From: Pseudorasbora parva
Lineage: Eukaryota; Chordata; Actinopteri; Cypriniformes; Gobionidae
Direction: 5' to 3'
Length of the DNA: 64,000 nucleotides
NCBI RefSeq assembly: GCF_024679245.1
Contig: NC_090184.1
Span: forward strand, 9,433,547 to 9,497,546
How positions within the stretch are numbered: position 1 is the stretch's first letter; each line of letters begins with the position of its first letter. The translations under genes and the position numbers were made by a program. This document shows, piece after piece, positions 54,546 to 64,000 of this stretch. The notes beneath the pieces are model-generated. The model searched no databases. It had not been told where the DNA came from and saw only the letters and a list, made by a program, of their open reading frames with translations.

Positions 54546-54699
54546 CATGCTGGCTTTCTTTTCTTTTATTCTTGGATTTTTTTCTTTCTTTCAGTGTAGT
54601 CAGTTGTGGGTGAAACAGGTGGTCAAGTCAAGTAAAATGAAATAATAATAAAATAAAAATAGATTATAAAGTGTTTTTTAATAATAACAATAATAACAA

Positions 54700-54700
54700 C

Positions 54701-54793
<93 letters not shown>
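54700..54793. repeat. (AAT)n microsatellite
   Basis: About 94 bp of AAT triplets, first of three adjacent simple-sequence tracts. Confidence 0.95.
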
Positions 54794-54856
54794 CAGAAAT
54801 AATTATAGTAAAAAAGGCAATATGTGATTTCTGAAGATTAAGTGGTATCTTTATTT

Positions 54857-55002
<146 letters not shown>

Positions 55003-55004
55003 AC

Positions 55005-55018
55005 AGACTAATTGTAGT

Positions 55019-55102
<84 letters not shown>

Positions 55103-55116
55103 ACTACAATTAGTCT
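55005..55116. repeat. 112-bp perfect palindrome with (TA)37 core
   Basis: The left arm AGACTAATTGTAGTTTGAA (55005-55023) and right arm TTCAAACTACAATTAGTCT (55098-55116) are exact reverse complements. The 74-bp TA tract between them is self-complementary, making the whole segment a perfect palindrome. Confidence 0.95.
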
Positions 55117-55650
55117 TTAATATTTACTTTTGAAACTAGAGTGATATATCGAGGTAAATAATTTATTAAAAGTCTAAATTGTGACACAGAAAAGTCATTA
55201 TCATTATCATAAAACTGCCTTGTTATATTTTTATTTAGGGAAGCTCTGATTTATTAAACGCCGACTGATTCCGTCCATAAACAAATCAGCAGTTGTAGAC
55301 AGATTGTTTTGACTCCATGTGATAGTAGATCAGGAAATCAAGTCTGTTTACGACAGGCACTTAATATGGCCCATGGCCAAGAGCGGGACAGGGAGGTCAG
55401 TGTGTAGGTTGTAGAGTATATCCTTTCACTGCTACAGATAGATAACTCTACCTGTTCTAACATTAACCTCAATCCTGACTGCATTTGAGATGCTCTTTAC
55501 AGATCTAGCCGATACACATAAGTTTGATTTTGTGAATACATTTAACATTTAAGATACAATGCAGATACTGTTTATTAGCCAGTGATTATTTTTAACTGAT
55601 ATGAAAAAGCAAACCAGGCACTTTTTGTTATGATGAATATTAAAGGATAC

Positions 55651-55980
55651 AAGTCAAGTCACCTTTATTTATATAGCGCTTTTAGCACAAGCCCAGTTGT
55701 TTCAAAGCAGCTTAACAGGAAATTAATGCAACAGAACTTGATTTGGCTGTACAGCCGCTCTGGAGAAAACAGTGATGTCATCAGCTCTTTTCAGTTATCA
55801 TATAGTGTCAATGCGGGCAGATCAGTAATATAGTTGAAATTGAAGTGTCCACGACTGAGCAAGCCAAAAGCCAAAGGTTACAGGGGCAAGGAACCAAAAA
55901 CTCCTTCATGGGCAGAATGGAGAAAAAACCTTGGGAGAAACCAGACTCAGTCGGGGTGCCAGTTCTCCTCTGGCCAATAC
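55651..55980. repeat. 'TATATAGCGCTTTT' family, copy at 55.7 kb
   Basis: AAGTCAAGTCACCTTTATTT, ATATAGCGCTTTTAGCACAA, GGCTGTACAGCCGCTCTGGA and GGGAGAAACCAGACTCAGTC, GGGGTGCCAGTTCTCCTCTG. More complete than the 53.6 kb copy. Confidence 0.8.
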
Positions 55981-56149
55981 AATCAATATTTAACAAATAA
56001 GTACTACTATTATTATTATTATAAAAATTTTTTTGGTAAAACTTTAGTATGGGGAACACATATTCACTATTAACTAGGACTTTTGTCTCAATAAACTCCT
56101 AATTTACTTCTTATTAATAGTTAGTAAAGGTAGTTTTTGTAGCGTTTAA

Positions 56150-56585
56150 AGGTGTCATGAACTGGCTTTTTTATTTTTTTAAACTGTTGTCTGAGGTCAA
56201 CTAATGATGTTCCTCTGGTTTTTACATTCAAAAACATCATAACTAATTAGTAATAGGCCATTTTCTACACTGGTTTTGAGGCTCTCTCCAGCAATGGAGA
56301 CTTGGAAGTAAACATCCACAACTAGGATTGGAATAGATTTGCATATTTAATGAGCTTCAGCTCTGCTGTCAGTTAAGTTCAGTTCTCATGAGAGAGATGA
56401 GAGATTGAGGGAGAAGCGGCAACCAGAATGATTATCTCGCCCACAGGGCTCGTAAACGTTTTTATCAAACAAACACAATCATTTATTTCTCATCGACCCG
56501 CGATTGATTGGACTACTATTTTTATATTAAACATAGCCTGCAAGATCAGACGATATAAGCGCGAACCACGCACACACATACACGT

Positions 56586-56673
<88 letters not shown>

Positions 56674-57260
56674 ATACGTGTCTGAGCCCAGCGTGCTAAA
56701 GGTATGTTCTGTTAGACACGTACACATAAGCAAAACGATCTATAACAATGCAGTACTATTACATATAAAAACACATTTTACTCACATAAGTGTGTTGCAC
56801 CATTCCTGTCGGATCCAAATCCAGCATCGACCGGAGATTTGTTTACAAACGATCCTGCAGTGAAATGAAGTGAACATGTCTTCCTCACGTGAGCTGAAAC
56901 TTCATTAAAAATAATGTTCAACCCCTCATTCCTAATATTAGGATCAGAAGGAAGCGACTGTGTTCTTCCACAACCAGGAATAGCGCAATATCTTTCTATA
57001 TTCCTCTGCATATTTATTGTTGTTGGCTTGCTTGCACGAGCCGATCAGCTCCATGAGTTGGGCGGGGCTACTGGATTAGACGTGCTGTAGAGGCGGTGTT
57101 TCGTCGCTCACTGACGTCAGTATAAAGCTCAGGACCGTTTGCTGAGCCTGGTGTCTATAAAAGCTTTTCTTTGACTAACAAGGAAGTTTTCAGCTCTGAA
57201 ACTTACAGGATATTCTTACATTACCATGAACTTTTACATATCAAAAGCTCAAGGGAAAGT
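56150..57260. mobile_element. TTAA-site insertion carrying a (GA)n tract
   Basis: TTAA borders both sides (56146-56149 and 57261-57264). The left end AAGGTGTCATGAACTGGC and right region TACATATCAAAAGCTCAAGG are phrases of a cyprinid repeat I recognise. The right terminus does not pair well, so it may be truncated. Interior (GA)n at about 56586-56673. Confidence 0.55.
56586..56673. repeat. (GA)n microsatellite
   Basis: About 88 bp of GA with one early AAA interruption. Confidence 0.95.
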
Positions 57261-58369
57261 TTAAACAACTAGTTAATAGTTAATAACTGAATCTTAAAAT
57301 AAAGTGTTGCCATTTTTATCATACTGTAATGATGCATTTTCACAGTTTACTGTAAATCTAGCTTTTTATATCTTCATTAGTATTATTATTATTTTAAACG
57401 TACATTCATAGTACTATTTTGTGTCCTTTGAATCTCTGTGGTCATAAAAAATCCCAGGAAAAAGAGTAGGGGTGTAACCCCGGCATCCTGGCCAAATTTG
57501 TCCAGTGGCCTCTGTCCATCATGGCCTCCTAATCATCCCCATATACCGATTGACTTCATCACTCTGTCTCCTCTCCACCAATAAACTAGACTGTGGTGTG
57601 CGTTCTGGCGCAACATGGCTGCCGTCGCATTATTTAGGTATATGCTGCACATTGCTGGTGTTGACGAGATTCTCCCCTTCTATATCTAAAGCAATCTGAG
57701 TACCCAGAAAAGTAAAAATGTAACAAATTATTTTATTGCCTTGAATTGCCAGCAGTAGTAGTTGTTTCATTTATTAAAAATGACAGCCGCAATTGCGATG
57801 TTCACTTTAGACATACTAACTATGAGTATAGTTGATAGGACTCCTGTAATCTATTCTAATTTATTAATCTAAGCAATGTCTGAAATGTACAGTATTGTGA
57901 ACACTTCTCGTGTTTGTCTGCCTCTTCTAGATAAATCACTTGATCTGGATGAAATTCATCTGCAAAATGAATAATGCATAAGTAACTTACAACTATATGC
58001 CAGCTACCTCTCATTAGATTATAATAGACTGTTAGTAGAATAAGCTGACATACTTTAGGTACTTGTAAAGTGGTAGCAGATATTAAGCAGACACTCTCTA
58101 ATACTCTAATGAAAGTTTGTTGACATGTACCTGCAAAGTTACCTGTAGTAAGTAGAATTTCTAAAGTGGACCATCGAACAAATGTGATAAATGACCATTG
58201 TTAACACATCATATATGGATTTATAAAATTAGTTTTGACTTGAATTTTTTCTACTCCACTTATTTTATTTCTGGCTCGGAGAAACAAATGGGATATTAAA
58301 TCAACCTGACAAGATTGCGGCCTGACAATTATGCATTTAAATAGTTTTAAAAAAGACTCCCCCTGAAAG

Positions 58370-58645
58370 TCACTGTGTAATTTGCGCACCGGAATAGATG
58401 GGAAGGATTTGGTGTTACGCTCTAGGTTTCCTGTGACGCCCTGCTGAAGTTCTTAAGAATCTACAGTTGCATGCTCGCTGGACAGTCATAGCACACCTCT
58501 CATAGTCTCCTCTGCCACGGCCATCACATTTCAAGATAAAACCCTCTCACTCTTCCGTCCGGTCACTGTATCCTGCGCAGGGCGGCCATGCACAGCTCCT
58601 GAATGCTCTCGCAGAAAGCCGATCTTCTCGTGGCCTGCAAGTAAC
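58370..58645. other. Low-repeat block, candidate regulatory element
   Basis: Non-repetitive (GGTTTCCTGTGACGCCCTGC, CCACGGCCATCACATTTCAA, GCAGGGCGGCCATGCACAGC). No coding signal. Weak inference from composition. Confidence 0.28.
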
Positions 58646-58751
58646 ACCACAACAATACACATTCTTCTCTTTTTCTTTTTCTTTTCCACTTATCACTGCC
58701 TTTCAGTTTTACAAGTTATAGTATTGCAGTACTCATTATAAAAAAGAAACT

Positions 58752-59010
58752 ACGGTAACAAGGAACACATATTCGCTATTAACTACGACTTTTGCCTTAA
58801 TATACTCCTAATTTACTGCTTATTAATAGTTTTTGTAGCATTTAAGTTTAGGTATTGTGTAGGATTAAGGGATGTAGAATAAGGTCATGCAGATTAAGAC
58901 ATTGATATATGCTTCATAAGTTCTAATAAACAGCCAATATCCTAGTAATATGCATGCTAATAAGCAGCTAGTTAATAGTTAATAACTGAACCTTAAAATA
59001 ACGTGTTACC
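58752..59010. mobile_element. Near-complete copy of the GGTAACA...TGTTACC element
   Basis: It begins GGTAACAAGGAACACATATT, includes GTTTAGGTATTGTGTAGGAT and ATAAGGTCATGCAGATTAAG, and ends AAATAACGTGTTACC. It serves as the reference for the split copy at 56035-57312. Confidence 0.75.
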
Positions 59011-59279
59011 AAAACTATTTATGGTACATTTTATGCAAGGTAAATGTGGTCACATTGCAAAAACATGTCCAGTGTCCTGGTCGATAGCGCAGATGTGTAT
59101 GAAGCATGGCATCACTTTCAAACCAAGCAGATTATCAGCACGGCAAATTCACGGGAACATGAGCGAAATCTGTGCGGGGAACTTTTTCACTCTCGATCGC
59201 ATTCAATCCAATTGGAATTCTCCAGCGAAATTTCACAGATCAATGGTGAATGTGAGCGCACCTTAATGTGTTGAGGCTC

Positions 59280-59985
59280 ATTTTTGTTTATCAGCAGTTC
59301 TGAAGGTCTTAAAACATAAATCCGAGGGGAGGGTTGAAATAACACGCTATCCTAGCCGCTTCTTGAAAACGTGTTAGCCGCGACACTGGTGTTTTTAATA
59401 TCTCACCCCACTTTTTGAGTTCTCAGGGTTTGTCTGGGTCTCTCCGTCTGCTTCTGGCTGTTTAATGGAACTCAATACCACGTCCTCTGACCTGCATTTA
59501 AAGGCTTTGTGGTTTCCTTGTGAAAACCAAACCCTGAAAATGACATTGACAAAAATATGATTCTCTCCCGCACGCGGCTCCTTTTGCTCTGACATCATGT
59601 CATCACTTGTGGTTTAAATTTCTTTAAATTGTCTTTTTATCTAAAACGAGGATTACCAACTGTTTGAAACGCAATTCAAATGTGTTTCCCTATGAACTCT
59701 TAGCACTTAACCTAGCGAAGAAAGGCCTTGATTGCTTTAATAACAATACGGCGGCCTGGGAAGTGAGAGGTGCTGGAGGGGCCCTACAGAGAAGCATATT
59801 AACACACATAAGGAGGAAATCTGCTCTCTGGCACTGGGGAGGTTGATTAGGGTCACAATGAAGTGTCAAAGAGAGCAAAAATAAAGAGATTTGAAATACC
59901 TGAGAAAAATTGATCGAGCAAGCTATAGTTAGAAGGCAGATATTGAAATACCCAAACATTAAATACATTCACTTGCAGTTTGAAT
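59280..59985. other. Low-repeat block, candidate conserved non-coding element
   Basis: From about 59560 the sequence (GATTGCTTTAATAACAATAC with a SOX-like AACAAT, GGAAGTGAGAGGTGCTGGAG, GGTTGATTAGGGTCACAATG with TGATTAG and ACAATG) is non-repetitive and motif-dense. Open frames on both strands have no domains. Enhancer role is inferred. Confidence 0.38.
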
Positions 59986-60060
59986 AAACATGGTGAAATG
60001 ACTAGTTCCCTTTAAAATGAACATTTCCTCAAAATGTACTCCCATCTAATCCAAGTGTTG

Positions 60061-60818
60061 CTGTGTCCCAATTCACCTACTTATACTATGTCCTAAAAGT
60101 ATGTACTCTTTCTGTGAAGAAAAAGTAAATGCTTTTGAGTGTGTAGCAGAAAAGTATGCAAGCTTCGGGACATACTACTTCGCCATCTTTAACGGACTCT
60201 GTCGCTGAGTTACGTGCATCCCGTCACCGTTTATCTGCCCTGTCAATCATCACACAGTTCAAATCCTCCACATTCAGTTTAATCTCCTACCGTATCAGAG
60301 AGAAATGTAGTCGCACGTTGATCTGCCATGTGTGGGTCTTTAATGCAGAGACTCTCCTCGTGTGTTTGCAATTTAAATATAATGATGCATTTAAAAGTTA
60401 ACGGCCAAACGTGTCATTACAAAAGTTCACAATGCTGCTGCAGGTGAAATATAATGTGGACAACACTGAATAAATCTATTTTTTGTCAGGTTAAATATTG
60501 ATAGTTGGTCACTCAAACCCCTTTATCTAAACCTCTCTACTTTAACCGTCGGACTCGCACATCCGTCATGTTTGTAGTTTTTTAATGCTTTTCATCTGCA
60601 TTTGTAGTTCTAATGGAATCCTCGTCCAACTTGCAATGGATTGTGGGCAATATCAGCCGTTAGAGTGCCCATCGATCCATACTTCGATTCGGACCAGAAA
60701 TAGTAAACCATCCGGGTATCTTTGGAATACTCTATTCAACATACTACGATTTGGGACATACTAATTCTATTTTCGAGTACTATTTAGTATGGATAGTATG
60801 CGAATTGGGATGCAGGGT
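60061..60818. mobile_element. Non-autonomous element with CTGTGTCCCAATTC ends
   Basis: The left end CTGTGTCCCAATTCACCTAC and inverted right end CTGCATCCCAATTCGCATAC pair, and both continue with TACT-rich subterminal repeats (AGTATGTACT, AGTACTATTTAGTATGG). CGGGACATACTACTTCG and TTTGGGACATACTAATTC recur inside. It has no coding capacity. Confidence 0.75.
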
Positions 60819-61189
60819 GTGCCTTTCTTTCTTCAGACGAAAAGAAATTATGTTTTTTGAGGAAAACATTCCAGGATTTTTCTTCACACAATTGACCTCA
60901 AAAGCAAACAACATGTTAAAGGTCCAAATCAATGCAGAATCAGAGCTTTAGAGGGCTCTGCATGATCCCAGCTGAGGAACAGGGCCTTATCTAGCGAAGC
61001 CATCAGCCATTTTCTAGAAACAATAAACATTTATCAATGTTTTAACCTAAATTGCTCATCTTGCGCTGCTCTGTTACGTGCCATAGATTGCAAGGACGTA
61101 GACGGAAGTACAGGCCCAAGCGAATGTGTGAAGACTAATACAAACGCCCTTTACAAAACCACTGAAGAAAGAAAGACATGAACATCTTA

Positions 61190-61612
61190 GTCAATCAATC
61201 AATCAACTTTATTTATATAGCGCTTTTACAATCACGATTGTGTCAAAGCAGCTTCACAGTGTCAAACAGGATAATATTGCAACAAAATTAGATTTGGTTG
61301 TACAGTCGTTCTAGAGAAAACTGTGATGTTATCAGCTCATTTTAATTTATCATATAGCAACAATGTTGGAATATCAGTATTATAGTTTATAGAATTAAAT
61401 AAAACCTAATTCATAAATTTTGTTTGTATAATTAGTTGAATAACTTTAATCATAATTTTAGTGTCCCCAACTGAGCAAGCCAAGCCAAAGGCGACAGTGG
61501 CAAGGAACCAAAACTCCATCAGGGCATGATGGAGAAAAATAAACCTTGGGAGAAACCAGACTCAGTCGGGGTGCCAGTTCTCCTCTGGCCTATTATCACA
61601 CCGTGTATGATT
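61190..61612. repeat. 'TATATAGCGCTTTT' family, copy at 61.2 kb
   Basis: Nearly the same as the 41.6 kb copy over its full length (TCAATCAATCAATCAACTTT, ATCACGATTGTGTCAAAGCA, GGAACCAAAACTCCATCAGG, GTGCCAGTTCTCCTCTGGCC, ACACCGTGTATGATTATT). Confidence 0.85.
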
Positions 61613-62018
61613 ATTATCTTAGATGGCATGGGGGTGAGTAAATTATCAGGTTATTTTGAAGAGAACTTACTAATATTTTAAACCGGCCACAGCTTGTTTT
61701 ATAATAATGATTCATTTTTTAGAGCAATAAACCACACACATTTCAGAGATATTTTAAAAGCAAGATTATCAATTTTTATTTTGATGTCTTGTTAAGTTTG
61801 CATATTGAACTCAGTTCATGGTAATATTTATACATTTTTTATACAGTTTTGTACAATAAAAATGTTGGTAAAAAAGTGTTTATTTTTTATTTTTTATAAC
61901 AATTGCGTAAAATATATATATATTAAAATGCTCTCTGTCTTAACAATGAATAATTATCATAAAAAAGCTGTAGTCAGCTTTAACTATGTTTATTCTCATT
62001 GCAAGTGAGTGTATTTAA

Positions 62019-62779
62019 AGGGTTAGTTCACCCAAAAAGGAAATTGATGTCATTAATGACTCACCCTAATGTTGTTCCACACCCGTAAGACCTCCGTTCA
62101 TCTTCAAGAACACAGTTTAAGATATTTTATATTTAGTCTGAGAGCGTATCCAAGTGTATGCACACTATACTGTCCATGTCCAGAAAGGGAATAAAAACAT
62201 CATCAAAGTAGTCCATATATGACATCAGTTAGTTCATTAGAATCTCTTGAAGCATCAAAAATACATTTGGTCCAAAAATATCAAAATCTACGACTTTATT
62301 CAGCATTGTCTTCTCTTCCTTGTTCCTCACATACAGATTTGGATCGCCAATGTCATGTGATTTCAGCAGTTTGGCAGTTTGACAGGCGATCCAAACTGCT
62401 GAAATCACGTGACATTGGCGATCTGAATCATTGATCGATTCACTGATTCATGGCCGTTTGAATCTTTACTTGAGGAACAAGGAAGAGAAGACAATGCTGA
62501 ATAAGGTCGTAGTTTTTGTTATTTTTGGACCAAAATGTATTTTCGATGCTTCAAGAGATTCTAATTAACCAACTGATGTCACATATGGACTACTTTGATG
62601 ATGTTTTTATTCCCTTTCTGGACATGGACAGTAGTGTGCATAGACTACATATGCTCTGGGACTAAAATATAAAATATCTTAAACTGTGTTCTGAAGATTA
62701 ACAGAGGTCTAATGGGTGTGGAACAACATTAGGGTGAGTCATTAATGACATCAATTTCAGTTCTGGGTGAACTAACCCT
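62019..62779. mobile_element. TTAA-flanked long palindrome element
   Basis: TTAA lies on both sides (62015-62018, 62780-62783). The termini AGGGTTAGTTCACCCA and TGGGTGAACTAACCCT are perfect 16-bp inverted repeats. The arms pair along most of their length (GTCCATGTCCAGAAAGGGAA with TTCCCTTTCTGGACATGGAC; GATCGCCAATGTCATGTGAT with ATCACGTGACATTGGCGATC). It has no coding capacity. Confidence 0.92.
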
Positions 62780-62795
62780 TTAATGTCTGCATAAT

Positions 62796-62815
62796 ATATA
62801 TATATATATATATAT

Positions 62816-62859
<44 letters not shown>
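62796..62859. repeat. (TA)n and poly-T run
   Basis: A short TA tract followed by about 41 T, immediately after the 62.0-62.8 kb element. Confidence 0.93.
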
Positions 62860-62861
<2 letters not shown>

Positions 62862-63635
62862 CCCCATGTATTTTGAGAATGAGGGCATGCCATACAACCT
62901 GTCCAGGTTGGTTTATGCCGAGTTTGGCTGGTTTTGCCAAGTGAGAGATTGACACCCTTGACTTGATGTTCACAACAAAATATCCGATAAGCATTGTCTC
63001 CTCCCTTATTTAAGACATTTAAAATGCAGGAAATATCTCATGATCATTATATATACACATGTAGCTCTAATCTTCATTTTTGTTGTTGTTGCAATTTATA
63101 AAACTAACAATTGGTTTCTTTACTGGTACAAAACTCTCAGTTTAAGATGAAATTGGAGGTCTCATTCAGGTCTTTAGAAGCTGTTTTGAGGTGGTCTCAC
63201 AATCAGGTGATTTTCTTCCTCATTCTTGTCAAAATGCTCATTAGTCTTCCTTGACCAGCCATAGCACTTAGCACTTGACATAGCACATAGCACTATATTC
63301 TGCATGATAGTGGTCCCACACTGTCCTTGGAAATAATTCTGTGGACATTGAGATCATTCACATTCAGCGCACAAACAATATCCAAAACCAATAAACCAGA
63401 TATAGCCAATTTGGTTGCAGAGGACAGCTCCTTCCATCTGGCCATTTTCACTAAAACCCACAAATTAACATCAAATAATAGCTAATACCTGCCACACAGT
63501 GATTATTTGAATTATAGGCTGGGGATAAAGAGTCCAAGCTTGGTATGTCCACACAGGGGTATGTCTCAAAGTGTCATGACAGATTATACATTTGAAATCC
63601 AAAAAGTAGAAAAAAGCTCTCCAAATGTTTGATTG

Positions 63636-63720
63636 TTTTGTTTTGTTTTGTTTTGTTTTGTTTTGTTTGTTACAGAAAAAAAAAAATACTACAAAAATAA
63701 AATAAAATAAAATAAATGTT
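63636..63720. repeat. (TTTTG)n and (AAAAT)n pentanucleotide tracts
   Basis: TTTTG repeats at about 63632-63668 and AAAAT repeats at about 63693-63716. The preceding 63120-63600 is unremarkable intronic sequence. Confidence 0.85.
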
Positions 63721-63950
63721 TTTACAAAGTAAGTTTTGTGGTGTTGGACTGTGCATATACATTTGGCACTACACTATTTCTTCCGCCATCAAATCATATT
63801 GAAACATGGAGTTTTACACTTCAGGCACAAATTCAAAACATGCACACAAAATATTTAATAAAAAGTTTGAATAAAGTGCAAAGAAGCCATCCCGTTTGGA
63901 CACTACTGTATATGGTGGGGCCTGGTCAGTACTTTATCAATAGTATTTTA

Positions 63951-64000
63951 GGTCCCACTTTATATTAGGTGGCATTAACTATATGTACTTACATCAAAAA
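63951..64000. mobile_element. MITE with GGTCCCACTTTATATTAGGT end, copy 3 (cut by window end)
   Basis: GGTCCCACTTTATATTAGGT followed by GGCATTAACTATATGTACTT matches the left ends of 47954 and 53153. The rest lies beyond the window. Confidence 0.75.

Larger units (their letters stand above)
56035..57312. mobile_element. GGTAAAACTTTAGTATGGGGAAC-type element split by an insertion
   Basis: The left part (56035-56145) matches 58752-58840; the right part (about 57266-57312, CAACTAGTTAATAGTTAATA, AAATAAAGTGTTGCC) matches 58965-59010. About 120 bp of its middle is missing and about 1.1 kb of other sequence lies between. Confidence 0.65.

Noticed and set aside
56586..56673. (GA)n as a GAGA-factor platform
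   Set aside because: It is a simple microsatellite inside a transposon copy, with no supporting promoter context.

Overview
This window looks like vertebrate, specifically teleost and most likely cyprinid (zebrafish/carp-like), nuclear DNA. The grounds are an AT-rich background, very long (AC)n, (TA)n, (AAT)n, (TTTC)n and (GATA)n microsatellites, and a dense layer of short non-autonomous DNA transposons of kinds I recognise from cyprinid genomes. There are no bacterial operons, CRISPR arrays or viral genes. The species cannot be fixed from the sequence alone.

Only one protein-coding segment is convincing: a single internal exon at 28894-29243 (+). It encodes the acidic N-terminal region and the first part of the PR (SET-like) domain of the transcriptional regulator PRDM16. 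It has a branch-point-like motif, a pyrimidine-rich acceptor ending in CAG and a GAG|GTACGT donor. Everything else is best read as parts of the two introns that flank it: about 28.9 kb upstream and 34.8 kb downstream, both running off the window. No other exon was recognised.

The introns alternate between two textures. (1) Low-repeat, more GC-balanced blocks with clustered homeodomain, POU, SOX and NFI-like motifs at about 1.4-2.1, 4.1-4.85, 6.95-7.25, 13.2-13.45, 14.15-14.5, 16.74-17.14, 22.2-22.75, 26.0-26.6, 29.78-29.98, 33.3-33.64, 35.36-35.96, 39.68-40.26, 43.08-44.06, 48.8-49.3, 52.44-53.06, 54.0-54.54, 58.37-58.64 and 59.28-59.98 kb. These are candidate conserved non-coding elements or enhancers of prdm16; this is inference, because no alignment was possible. 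(2) Transposon-rich blocks, often nested. They include hAT-like copies with 8-bp target duplications (27996-28596, 50934-52186, 44529-45309, 49933-50430), a group flanked by TTAA with ends starting AGG (5909-6598, 47065-47720, 62019-62779 and relatives), fold-back elements, a tRNA-derived SINE (about 9028-9170, minus strand), a decayed Tc1-type transposase fragment (42614-42810), and four to five copies of a family carrying the common fish motif TTTATTTATATAGCGCTTTT.

Structurally striking items are a near-perfect inverted duplication around a (TA)n core at 20408-21108, a 112-bp perfect palindrome at 55005-55116, an array of about seven ATTAATC-palindrome units at 15005-15490, and a hAT-in-MITE nest ending about 300 bp before the prdm16 exon. 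I found no sign of a wholly new biological system. The best leads are regulatory (enhancer-like blocks) and a possible short MDS1-like read-through isoform of prdm16.
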